Source of the DNA: JAIQFL01 sp035295745
GTDB taxonomy: Bacteria; Acidobacteriota; Terriglobia; Bryobacterales; Bryobacteraceae
Direction: 5' to 3'
Assembly: GCA_035295745.1 (NCBI GenBank)
Contig: DATGIL010000039.1
Span: 1-64,000, forward strand
Length of the DNA: 64,000 bases
Under the pieces are notes generated by a model. The model saw only the letters and a program-made list of their open reading frames with translations. It was not told where the DNA came from and made no database searches. A program made the translations under genes and the position numbers. This document shows positions 41,117 through 49,294 of this stretch, piece by piece (positions within the stretch are counted from its first letter, which is position 1; each line of letters begins with the position of its first letter).

Positions 41117-43921
41117 ATGCGCCTGAATTTGCGATGGGGGATACTTTTCGGAGTTGCTGTTGCCTTCACCTGGGGAATCGTTTCTGCACAATCCACGCGC
41201 CCACCGAGGACGGACGCGCTGGATGCCGATGTCGACCGCGGAGCCGCCGGGCTCACTCGATGGCTGCACGCTCTGAAGACGCGCGCCAGTTTGATGATGG
41301 TCACCGCGCATCCGGATGACGAAGATGGGGGCATGCTGGCGATGGAGACGCGAGGCGCCGGAGTCCGCGGCGTCCTGGTCACGCTGACCCGCGGCGAAGG
41401 CGGGCAGAATGCCATGTCGCCCGATAATTACGACGCCTTGGGCCTGGTCCGCACGCAGGAACTGCTGGCCGCCGATCGCTATTATGGCGTCGATCAGTAT
41501 TGGACGCGCGCCATCGACTACGGCTTCTCCAAGACTCGCGAAGAAGCTCTGGAAAAATGGGACCACGATCGCGTGCTCGCCGACGTCGTGCGCGCCATTC
41601 GCATGACGCGGCCGCTGGTGATCACCTCTGTGTTCGTGGGAGCGGCCACCGACGGCCACGGCAATCACCAGGTAGCGGGCCAGATGGCGCAGGAGGCATT
41701 TCTCGCCGCCGGCGACCCTACGAAATTTCCGGAGCAGATCCGCGAAGGGCTTCGTCCCTGGACGCCGCTCAAGGTCTACGCACATGTGCCGTTCTTCGAC
41801 GTCACCCCACAAGGCATGTATGATTACGCGATCGATAAGTTCGTCCCGGTGCGATTCTTCGACTACGTCCACCAGAAATGGTCGAGCGAAAAACCTTCCA
41901 CCACGCTTGAAATTCAGGAAGGGAACTACGCTACGGCGAACGGCCTGACCTATCTTCAAATCGGGCGCGAGGGCCTGGGCTTTCAGAAGAGCCAGAACAA
42001 CGGCGTCGCGATTCCCAATCCCGCTCCGTTTGCGAGTGCGTACCACCGCTATGAGTCGCGGGTGCCGGCTGCCGAGCATGAGGAGAGCTTCTTCGATGGG
42101 ATTGACGCGTCCGTGAACGGCATCGGCAGTTTGGTCGCGTCTGAGCCTGACTACTTGAAGAGCGGACTCGCCGAGATCTCGCGGCTGGCCAACCAGGCGA
42201 ATGATCAATATCAGCCGGACCGTCCGCAGGGTATCGCGCCAGTGCTCGCCGACGGTCTGACTGCGGCGCGATCGTTGATCGGCAAGGTTCGCGCAGGCAC
42301 ACTCACGGAGCCTGGCAAATCGGATGTGCTCTTCGAACTGCGCGCCAAGGAAGATCAGTTCGAGCAAGCCCTGGCCGCTTCACTCGGATTATCTCTGGTT
42401 GCGGCGGTTCTGCCCGAAAAGGAGCCGCAGGGACGCAATCCCTTCGGTGGAGCAGTCCCGACATTCACGATTGCGATTCCCGGCCAGTCGTTTGGAGTGC
42501 AGGTAGAGTTGCTCAATCAGAGCCCCGATCCCATCACGTTGGACGCGGTCACGCTCGAAGCGTCTGATGGCAAGGCGTGGAAGATCGGCGTAGCGGGCAA
42601 TCCTCCACCCAAGAGCCTCGCGGGTCGCGCGCAGGCACAGGCGCGCTTCACCGTCGCCGCGCCATCTGACGCTGCTCTCACGCGCGCCTACTTCACGCGC
42701 CCCAACGAAGAGCAGGCGTATTACGACCTGGTCGACCCGAAGTACCGCAATGAGTCGCTCGTGCCGTACCCCCTCTCCGCTTCTGCGCAGGTTACGTATC
42801 GCGGGGCATCTCTGCATCTCGCGCAAGTAGTCCAGGCCACGCAGCGTGTACAGACGCTCGGGATCGTTTCACAGCCTTTGCTCATGGGTCCGGCAATCTC
42901 CGTGGCTGTGTCTCCGGCGGCCGGCGCGATCCCGGTGGGCGCCCAGTCCTTTGCGTTCTCGTGCACTGTCCACAGCAACGTGAAAGGGCCCGCGGAAGGA
43001 ACTCTGTGGCTGCGGCTGCCGGAAGGCTGGCACTCTTCTCCCGAATCGGCGCCGTTCTCATTTATGCGGGATGGCGAGGACCATACCATCACGTTTTCGG
43101 TGCACCCGGGACAGATCAAGCCCGGCGAATATCCGATTACGGCCGAGGCCGATTATCAGGGAAAGCGCTACACGGAAGGCTACCGGCTGGTCGGCTACGC
43201 CGGTCTGCGTCCCTATCCTTACTACCGTCCCGCGGTGTACCACGCGGTCGGAGTCGATGTGAAGACTGCTCCCGGATTGCACATCGCGTATCTGCCCGGT
43301 ACCGGAGATGAGGTGCCTCAGGCGCTCGAGAATCTGGAACAGAACGTGCGCGTTCTGGCCGCCAGCGATATCACGCAAGGGAATCTGTCGGGGTACGACG
43401 CCATCGTTCTCGGAACGCGCGCGTACGCGGTGCGGCCGGAGTTGAAGTCGGCCAACAGCCGCCTGCTCGACTACGTGAGGAATGGCGGCGTTCTGATAGT
43501 GCAGTACAATCTGCAGGACTTCGACCAGAACTATGGCCCCTATCCTTTCAGCTTGGGGAGCAATCCGCAAAAGGTGGTGGATGAATTCTCGAAGGTGAAG
43601 CTGTTGAATCCGGGGAGCCCGGTATTTACGTGGCCCAATCGTATCGCCGACGCCGATTTCGCGGGTTGGGTCGAAGAACGCGGCCACGGGTTTATGCAGA
43701 CCTGGGACTCTCACTATGAGGCCCTGCTCGAGACCAACGATCCAGAGCAGGATCCGCAACGCGGCGGACTCCTGCTCGCGCGTTACGGCAAGGGCGCCTA
43801 CATCTACGATGCCTTTGCGCTCTATCGGCAATTGCCATCGGGAGTGCCTGGAGCGTACCGTATTCTGGCGAACCTGGTCAGTTTGGGTAAGAATCCATCG
43901 TTCACCCAGCAGGGGAAATGA
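41117..43921 (+). CDS. Large secreted PIG-L deacetylase fusion protein
   Basis: A 934-residue protein with a signal peptide (residues 1-25 or so, GILFGVAVAFTWGIVSAQ). The LmbE/PIG-L zinc deacetylase domain (about 45-290) shows the AHPDDE motif (H65-E69) and the later histidine of DGHGNHQVAG. These enzymes remove acetyl groups from N-acetylglucosamine conjugates. A middle beta-sandwich region (about 430-680) resembles NEW3/NPCBM-associated modules, and the C-terminal ~240 residues (HIAYLPGTGDEVPQALENL, YDAIVLGTRAYAV) look like a class I glutamine-amidotransferase-like fold without a clear catalytic cysteine. A secreted multi-domain form suggests action on extracellular amino-sugar polymers. 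It is convergent with a glycosyltransferase gene 7 bp away. Confidence 0.9.
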   Translation: MRLNLRWGILFGVAVAFTWGIVSAQSTRPPRTDALDADVDRGAAGLTRWLHALKTRASLMMVTAHPDDEDGGMLAMETRGAGVRGVLVTLTRGEGGQNAMSPDNYDALGLVRTQELLAADRYYGVDQYWTRAIDYGFSKTREEALEKWDHDRVLADVVRAIRMTRPLVITSVFVGAATDGHGNHQVAGQMAQEAFLAAGDPTKFPEQIREGLRPWTPLKVYAHVPFFDVTPQGMYDYAIDKFVPVRFFDYVHQKWSSEKPSTTLEIQEGNYATANGLTYLQIGREGLGFQKSQNNGVAIPNPAPFASAYHRYESRVPAAEHEESFFDGIDASVNGIGSLVASEPDYLKSGLAEISRLANQANDQYQPDRPQGIAPVLADGLTAARSLIGKVRAGTLTEPGKSDVLFELRAKEDQFEQALAASLGLSLVAAVLPEKEPQGRNPFGGAVPTFTIAIPGQSFGVQVELLNQSPDPITLDAVTLEASDGKAWKIGVAGNPPPKSLAGRAQAQARFTVAAPSDAALTRAYFTRPNEEQAYYDLVDPKYRNESLVPYPLSASAQVTYRGASLHLAQVVQATQRVQTLGIVSQPLLMGPAISVAVSPAAGAIPVGAQSFAFSCTVHSNVKGPAEGTLWLRLPEGWHSSPESAPFSFMRDGEDHTITFSVHPGQIKPGEYPITAEADYQGKRYTEGYRLVGYAGLRPYPYYRPAVYHAVGVDVKTAPGLHIAYLPGTGDEVPQALENLEQNVRVLAASDITQGNLSGYDAIVLGTRAYAVRPELKSANSRLLDYVRNGGVLIVQYNLQDFDQNYGPYPFSLGSNPQKVVDEFSKVKLLNPGSPVFTWPNRIADADFAGWVEERGHGFMQTWDSHYEALLETNDPEQDPQRGGLLLARYGKGAYIYDAFALYRQLPSGVPGAYRILANLVSLGKNPSFTQQGK

Positions 43922-43928
43922 GGCGCCG

Positions 43929-45062
43929 CTAAGAACGCCGCTTCAAATCGTAATGATTGCCGCGCCACTCAATGCGATTCCCAAATGCCGATGAGAGCAG
44001 TGCGATCAGCCAGACCCACGTAGCCAGCGGAACCCAGATGGCATGCACCCACGAGTGCCGCTTGAACCACGCCTCGCACTGAGGTAGCGCCGCCTTGGCC
44101 AGCGTCGCGCGATTTAAGCCCTTCAACATGCCGGGTGAAAGCTGCGCAATCAGCGCCCACTCGGCGAGCCGATTGCCACGAATCGAAGCTACCACCGACG
44201 CCGCCATGCCGCCGCAATAAAACACGTGCGCGATCAGTGCCGGCCACCATAGGGACCCGTTGTACGCGCGCGTGAGCACCATCTGGCGGCGAATCCACCG
44301 GAAGAAGCGGCCCGCGGTGACGGAGTCCCGGCTCGGCGTAATCGCTCCGGGGGCGAAGGCGATGGTGAGGCCGGCGGCGCGCACCGCGGCACTAAGCGTA
44401 TAGTCGTCGCTGACCGTGTCCTTCCATCGCTCATAGACGTGCCCGTCGTAAAACGTCTCCCGGCGCAAAGCCATGGCTCCGCCCCAGGCGAAGCTGTTGG
44501 GACCGGGCCCCAGCCTGCCGAAAGCCACGGCGTCCCACACCGAGCGCAGCAGCGTCCAAAACGTCGGTGGGTCCGGGACAAACCAGCGGAACCCCGTGGA
44601 GGCGCCGACTCCCGGCTCTGCCAGAGGCGCGGCCAATGCGCGCAGCCAGCCCTTGGAAACACAGCCGTCAGAATCGGCAAATGCCAGAATCTGGCTGTGC
44701 TTGCGCGTGACCCGCACCCCCGCCTGCAAGTTCTGAACCTTCTCGCCGGTATTGGGATCATCGCCGTGCGCCAAGACTACCTTGCACTTTCGCGGCAGAA
44801 CGTTGTGGGGGATGTCGGCCGCGCTCCTTGCCACCACGATCAATTCGTAGTCCGGGTAGTCGAGCGATGCGAGCGCGTCGAGATTCTCGCGCAGACCCTC
44901 GTCTTCACCCTTGACGGGCACGATGACACTCGCTGGAGGAAAGTCGGCGCCGGTTTCGGAAAGCCGTTGCGCCACGTAGTCGGCGCGTTTGCGCTCGCCG
45001 CGGAGCGACAGAATGGCCAGCAGGAGCGCCGGGCCAACGAAGAACCAGTACCAGAACACCAA
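43929..45062 (-). CDS. Family 2 glycosyltransferase, ceramide-glucosyltransferase-like
   Basis: A 377-residue membrane-bound GT2 enzyme. It has an N-terminal membrane helix (FFVGPALLLAILSL), the GT-A core (PASVIVPVKGEDEG), a DxD-like motif in FADSDGC, the acceptor acid region TVSDDYTL, and the processive-type RFFRWIRRQMV block, with two further C-terminal hydrophobic segments (ALIAHVFYCGGMAASVVAS, WVPLATWVWLIALLSS). The fold matches HpnI/ceramide glucosyltransferase relatives, which add a sugar to a lipid. The start is TTG at 45062 or GTG at 45059; there is no in-frame ATG. A TATGCT hexamer lies 6 nt before the TTG, again without a Shine-Dalgarno. Confidence 0.88.
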   Translation of the reverse strand: MVFWYWFFVGPALLLAILSLRGERKRADYVAQRLSETGADFPPASVIVPVKGEDEGLRENLDALASLDYPDYELIVVARSAADIPHNVLPRKCKVVLAHGDDPNTGEKVQNLQAGVRVTRKHSQILAFADSDGCVSKGWLRALAAPLAEPGVGASTGFRWFVPDPPTFWTLLRSVWDAVAFGRLGPGPNSFAWGGAMALRRETFYDGHVYERWKDTVSDDYTLSAAVRAAGLTIAFAPGAITPSRDSVTAGRFFRWIRRQMVLTRAYNGSLWWPALIAHVFYCGGMAASVVASIRGNRLAEWALIAQLSPGMLKGLNRATLAKAALPQCEAWFKRHSWVHAIWVPLATWVWLIALLSSAFGNRIEWRGNHYDLKRRS

Positions 45063-45124
45063 GAGGCCAGCATAGCAACTACCGGCCGCAGGGGTTAGGA
45101 ATCCGTCCTTGCGTGGCGGTCGTA

Positions 45125-45130
45125 TATACT
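45125..45130 (+). promoter_or_regulatory. -10-like TATACT, probable leaderless start of the M28 gene
   Basis: TATACT followed by tccgaa (6 nt) and ATG at 45137. No ribosome-binding site can fit. No -35 box was found. Confidence 0.45.
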
Positions 45131-45136
45131 TCCGAA

Positions 45137-46603
45137 ATGAAAAGAGCCGCTACAATCTCCATTCTTATTGCGCTCGCCGGTCTGCTCTGTCTCGCCGGTG
45201 ACGACGTGCAGCAACGCCTGGTAGGGCGCGCGTTCGGGCCGACGCCCCTCCTGCAGGACCTGCAAGAACTCTGTGATCGCATCGGCGGCCGGCCCACTGG
45301 CTCTCCCGCCTGTGATCGCGCGACGGAGTGGGCGGCGGCCAGGTTCAAAGCTGCGAGCGTGACCAGCGTCGCCCTGGAGCCATTCACAGTTCCGCAATCA
45401 TGGGCAGCAGAATCGGCGGAGGCGGAGTGCCTCTCGCCCGAGCGATTCTCCATTCGCCTGGCCGCCGCGCCGTACAGCGAATCCACTAAAGGGCAAGTGG
45501 AAGCGCGGCTGGTGGACGCCGGGGACGGGAGCGCTGATGGGTTTTCCAAACTCGGAGAGAAGGCGCGCGGCGCCATCGCGCTTGTCTCCTCGCACGAGAT
45601 GAAAACGCTCGACGACCTTTTTGGAGAGTACATGCGAAGCCCGGCGCTTCTGGAAGCCGCTCGCAAGGCCGGGGTCGCAGCGCTTCTGCTGCAATCCACC
45701 AGACCTCGCGGGCTGCTATACAGGCACCCCCTGACGCTCGCCAATCAACCTCTAGCCGTGCCGGCCGCAATTGTCTCACGCGAACAGGCAGCGCGCCTTG
45801 CGCGTTTGGCCGCCGCGGGCGAGGTGCGCGTGCGCTTGCGTCTGAGTAATAAAACCGGAGGCGCGTTCGAGTCGCGTAACGTAGTCGCGGAGATCCGGGG
45901 CGGGGAACTTCCCGACGAAGTCGTGGTGCTCGGCGCGCACCTGGACTCGTGGGACCTCGGTACGGGAGCGGAAGACAACGGCGTCAACGCGGCGATGGTG
46001 ATCGATGCGGCGCGAGCTATTGCGCAACTGCCCGTGAAGCCGCGGCGCACGATCCGGTTCGTGCTGTTCAACGGGGAAGAGCAGGGAATGTATGGTTCGG
46101 CCGGCTATGTACAGCGCCACGCTCGCGAAATCGCAAAACACCGCGCGGCGGTGATCTTCGATACTGGCAGCGGCCGCACCACCGGATTCTTTCTGAACGG
46201 CCGCGAAGACCTGCGCCAGCCGCTGGAGCGCGCCTTGGCCGGGGTCGCCGGACTGGAAGCCAGCGAGAATCCGCCTGACGCGATCGATGGTACGGATAAT
46301 CTCGATTTCCTGCTCTCGGGAGTGCCCAACCTGGTGGCGAACCAGGACGCCGCACCATACCTGCCCGATTATCACGCCGAATCGGATACCTTCGACCGGG
46401 TAAATGCGCGGGAAGCGAAAGCCAACGCCGCCGTGGCCTCGGCCCTCATCTGGGGGCTCGCGGAGAGTCCGGAGCCGTTCGGCAAGCGCCTCTCCCGCGA
46501 CGAGGTGCAGAAACTCCTGATCGATACCAAGCTCGATGTGCAGATGAAGGCGTTCGGCCAATGGGACGACTGGCAGTCCAATCGGCGTGGCGTCAGCCGG
46601 TAG
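45137..46603 (+). CDS. Secreted M28-family metallopeptidase with PA domain
   Basis: A 488-residue zinc peptidase with a Sec signal (KRAATISILIALAGLLCLAG). A protease-associated domain is inserted (about 110-230, ending VPAAIVSREQAARL). Zinc ligands of the M28 family are visible: His and Asp in GAHLDSWDLGTGAEDNG, the catalytic Glu pair in FNGEEQG, an Asp in VIFDTGSG, and a C-terminal His in DYHAESDTFD. It likely removes amino-terminal residues from peptides in the periplasm or outside the cell. A TATACT box 6 nt before the ATG suggests leaderless expression. The gene is divergent from the glycosyltransferase. Confidence 0.92.
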   Translation: MKRAATISILIALAGLLCLAGDDVQQRLVGRAFGPTPLLQDLQELCDRIGGRPTGSPACDRATEWAAARFKAASVTSVALEPFTVPQSWAAESAEAECLSPERFSIRLAAAPYSESTKGQVEARLVDAGDGSADGFSKLGEKARGAIALVSSHEMKTLDDLFGEYMRSPALLEAARKAGVAALLLQSTRPRGLLYRHPLTLANQPLAVPAAIVSREQAARLARLAAAGEVRVRLRLSNKTGGAFESRNVVAEIRGGELPDEVVVLGAHLDSWDLGTGAEDNGVNAAMVIDAARAIAQLPVKPRRTIRFVLFNGEEQGMYGSAGYVQRHAREIAKHRAAVIFDTGSGRTTGFFLNGREDLRQPLERALAGVAGLEASENPPDAIDGTDNLDFLLSGVPNLVANQDAAPYLPDYHAESDTFDRVNAREAKANAAVASALIWGLAESPEPFGKRLSRDEVQKLLIDTKLDVQMKAFGQWDDWQSNRRGVSR

Positions 46604-46612
46604 CGTCGGCGC

Positions 46613-47368
46613 CTATCGCGCGCACCAGCCGCCATCGATCAGAATGTCCGTGCCGGTGATGAACCCCGCATCGTCCGAGCACAGGTAAACGGCCAGTTGC
46701 CCGACCTCCTCCACTCGGCCCCATCGTCCCAGCGGTACCCCCGCCACGAACTGAGCATTGCGCTCCGGATCGTCCAGCGTCGCCCGATTCATCTCGGTGA
46801 TCACCGGTCCGGCGCTGATTCCGACCGCCGTGATCTTCTCGGACGCGAGTTCCAACGCGAGCGTGCGCGTGATTCCGAGCAATGCGGCCTTGCTTGCGGA
46901 ATAGGCAGCCCTTCCCGGCAGTGAGACCCAACTCATCGTCGAAGTGAGGTTGAGGATTCGGCCATAACCTTGACCGGTCATGTGAGGCACGAAGGAGCGG
47001 CACATCAAAAAGGCGGCCGTGACATTGGTGTCCATCACCAGGCGCCACTCCTCGATCGTGAACTCCGTGATCGGCTTGCGAATGTTGATCCCGGCATTGT
47101 TCACCAGGATATTCACCTTGCCGAACTCGGAAACAATTTCGCGCTCAGTCGCGAGCACCTGTTCTTCGTTGCTGACATCGGCGGGAAAAACTCGCGCTTC
47201 TCCGCCCGTGCTGCCGATTTTGGACGCGACCCCTTCGAGCAGCCCGCGATTCCGCGCCACCAGCGCTACCCGCGCGCCTTCCGCCGCCAAGGCGACGGCA
47301 ATGGCCTTCCCGATTCCTTTGCTGGCTCCCGTGATCACTGCGGTCCGGCCCTGTAATTTGCCGGTCAT
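46613..47368 (-). CDS. Short-chain dehydrogenase/reductase (FabG-like)
   Basis: A 251-residue classical SDR: the glycine-rich NAD(P) motif TGASKGIGKAIAVAL, NNAGI, catalytic Ser in LNLTSTMSW, Tyr and Lys in YSASKAAL, and a C-terminus typical of 3-oxoacyl reductase/gluconate dehydrogenase relatives (GFITGTDILIDGGW). Substrate unknown; a sugar acid or 3-oxoacyl compound is likely. The ATG overlaps the stop of the upstream PH-domain gene by 4 bp (ATGA), indicating translational coupling. Confidence 0.93.
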   Translation of the reverse strand: MTGKLQGRTAVITGASKGIGKAIAVALAAEGARVALVARNRGLLEGVASKIGSTGGEARVFPADVSNEEQVLATEREIVSEFGKVNILVNNAGINIRKPITEFTIEEWRLVMDTNVTAAFLMCRSFVPHMTGQGYGRILNLTSTMSWVSLPGRAAYSASKAALLGITRTLALELASEKITAVGISAGPVITEMNRATLDDPERNAQFVAGVPLGRWGRVEEVGQLAVYLCSDDAGFITGTDILIDGGWCAR

Positions 47369-47808
47369 GCCGGGGTCGGACCCTTTTGCACGCGATTCAT
47401 CAGGTCATCGGCGAGCGCCTGCGGGCGATCGACATTGTGAATCGTCAGGCGGCTTGCCTCACCAGCCGTCTCGATCGAGAGGTCGCCCACATCGAAGAGG
47501 CGCTGTAGAAGGTGCTGGTCCACGCGTACGTCCTGGATCTTGGAAAGCTGAATGTTGCGCGTCGACTTGGTGGCGACTCCCGTCTCGTATCGAAGGCGGT
47601 CGCCGCTCACGGTGGTCCGCGTGAGGCGGCGGCGGAGCGCGCGCGTGCCGGGCCACGCCAGCAGCAGAATGGGAAGCGCCATCCACCATCCGGTGGGGCC
47701 GCGCATCACGGTCAGATACGCGACTTCCATGGCAACGATCGCCAGAATCAGAGCGATCACGCCCGCCTTGATGAACTTCGCGGTAGGCTGAATGGTAAGA
47801 TCTGTCAC
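47365..47808 (-). CDS. Bacterial PH-domain membrane protein (YdbS-like)
   Basis: A 147-residue protein starting with GTG at 47808, preceded by gggag about 9 nt upstream. Two membrane helices (about residues 13-33, AGVIALILAIVAMEVAYL, and 38-52) are followed by a bPH_2 domain (SGDRLRYETGVATKSTRNI, LSKIQDVRVDQHLLQRLF, DLSIETAG). The role of such proteins is poorly known; they may sense membrane state. It is the first gene of a two-gene operon with the SDR. Confidence 0.88.
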   Translation of the reverse strand: MTDLTIQPTAKFIKAGVIALILAIVAMEVAYLTVMRGPTGWWMALPILLLAWPGTRALRRRLTRTTVSGDRLRYETGVATKSTRNIQLSKIQDVRVDQHLLQRLFDVGDLSIETAGEASRLTIHNVDRPQALADDLMNRVQKGPTPA

Positions 47809-47879
47809 GTTGGCGTTCTCCCGAACCGTATTGTATCGCGGTGGTTCTCGTATCCTAAATTGAAGGGTGAGTATAGATT

Positions 47880-48905
47880 ATGTTGCGCACGATCGCCAGA
47901 AGTGCAGGCTTGATGGCTGTGGCCGCTTCCGTTATGCTGGCCGATTTCAGCTACCAGGAGACAACCAAGATAACCGGAGGATCGCTGATTGCCGCTTTGA
48001 AGATGGCCGGGGTCTTTTCGAAGCAGGCACGGCAGTTGGGTGAGCCCCAGCAGTCGACCGTGGCAGTGAAGGGCGACCGGATGGTACATCGGGGCCAGCA
48101 ACACCTCTCGGTGATCGACCTTGCGAGCGAAACCATCACCACCGTCGACTTTCAGAGAAAGACGTATTCGGTCATGACTTTTGCTCAATTGAAGCAGATG
48201 ATGGAGCAAATGTCGGAGAAGATGCAGCAGCAGCAACAACAGAAGAACGCCCAGGGTGAATACAGTTTCAAGGTCTCCGCGAACAACACCGGCGCCACCA
48301 GGCAGATCAGCGGATACGACGCGCGGGAAACCGTGCTCAAGATGGAGATGCAGGGAACGGACCAGAAGAGTGGGCAGAGCGGTTCTTTGGTGATCACTGC
48401 CGACACCTGGATTGCCCCCAGTGTTCCCGGATACGATGAGGTCCGCAGGTTCTACCGGAGAATGGCGGAGAAAATCAACTGGACCCCGGGTGGCAATCTC
48501 TTCATGAGCCGTCCTGACGTGATGCAGGGGATGGCTGAGGTCTACAAAGAATCCGCCAAGCTGAACGGCATGCCCGTGCTCCAGACGATGACGATGGGAG
48601 CGGATGGCACGGTGCCCTCGGACGGCTCCGCCTCGCAGCCTCCACAACAGCAACAGACCACCGCGCAGCCGACCGTGGGCAGCGCGCTCGGTAGCGCCAT
48701 CGGTGGAAAATTCGGACTGGGCCGTAAGAAGGCGCAACCGCAGCAGGACTCGCAACCTACGGCGCAAGGGGGCTCGCAAGCATCCGGGACCCTGATCGAG
48801 ACGACTACCGAAATGAGTGGGTTTTCGTCAGATGCGGTGGACGCTTCTTTGTTCGACATACCTGCCGGATTCAAGCAGGTCGATCCCGAGTCGCGGCGCA
48901 AGTGA
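47880..48905 (+). CDS. Secreted DUF4412-like protein with Gln-rich low-complexity segments
   Basis: A 341-residue exported protein (signal MLRTIARSAGLMAVAASVMLA). The N-terminal half resembles DUF4412 lipoprotein-like beta folds (GDRMVHRGQQHLSVIDL, ETITTVDFQRKTYSVMTF). A poly-glutamine run interrupts it at about residues 116-121 and a second Gln/Pro-rich linker is at about 253-263. A Gly-rich stretch (GSALGSAIGGKFGLG) precedes the C-terminal part. No catalytic motif is evident. The function is unknown; binding of a hydrophobic ligand or envelope quality control is speculative. Repeat array 4 begins about 50 bp downstream. Confidence 0.8.
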   Translation: MLRTIARSAGLMAVAASVMLADFSYQETTKITGGSLIAALKMAGVFSKQARQLGEPQQSTVAVKGDRMVHRGQQHLSVIDLASETITTVDFQRKTYSVMTFAQLKQMMEQMSEKMQQQQQQKNAQGEYSFKVSANNTGATRQISGYDARETVLKMEMQGTDQKSGQSGSLVITADTWIAPSVPGYDEVRRFYRRMAEKINWTPGGNLFMSRPDVMQGMAEVYKESAKLNGMPVLQTMTMGADGTVPSDGSASQPPQQQQTTAQPTVGSALGSAIGGKFGLGRKKAQPQQDSQPTAQGGSQASGTLIETTTEMSGFSSDAVDASLFDIPAGFKQVDPESRRK

Positions 48906-48954
48906 AGGGCGCCACGGCTCCCTGACGGCGCAGTTCGGAAGAAGAAACGTGCCA

Positions 48955-49185
48955 TCAACGCTTGCTCACGCGCGCGGCTCGTAGCGAATGACGACCGCGC
49001 GGCTCGTAGCGATCCACGACCACGCGGCTCGTCGCGATCCACGACCACGCGGCTCGTAGCGATTCACGACCACGCGGCTCGTAGCGAATGACGACCACGC
49101 GCTCGCAGCGATCCACGACCACGCGGCTCGTTACGATCCACAACCCGGTTCCTCGCGAGCCGCGACCGTAAGGGAGCGTTCATCC
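48955..49185. repeat. Dispersed tandem repeat array 4, with a 25-bp unit
   Basis: Seven units of 25 bp (gcggctcgtagcgatccacg plus accac) start at 48974, 48999, 49024, 49049, 49074, 49099 (24 bp) and 49123. The unit is a shortened form of the core in arrays 1-3, and the flanks show the usual ends: cttgctcacgcgcgcggctc on the left; gagccgcgaccgtaagggag and ttcagcgaatcg (to about 49203) on the right. No spacers, so not CRISPR. Confidence 0.88.
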
Positions 49186-49294
49186 GGCCACTTCAGCGAA
49201 TCGCCGGGCGTCCGACGAAGCGAACCGCGTACCCATTCAGACAGATCGGTAACCTGCCCTACTGCACGTCTCGTGTTACGCTGGAAATTCCCCT
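49186..49294. other. Spacer upstream of thrS
   Basis: About 110 bp with the right flank of the repeat array. No T-box leader structure or strong promoter was recognised. Confidence 0.4.

Noticed and set aside
48974..49147. Possible CRISPR array
   Set aside because: The 25-bp units are directly adjacent with no spacers, and no cas genes are near.
49186..49294. A T-box riboswitch upstream of thrS
   Set aside because: The leader is only about 110 bp, with no T-box sequence or terminator stem visible.
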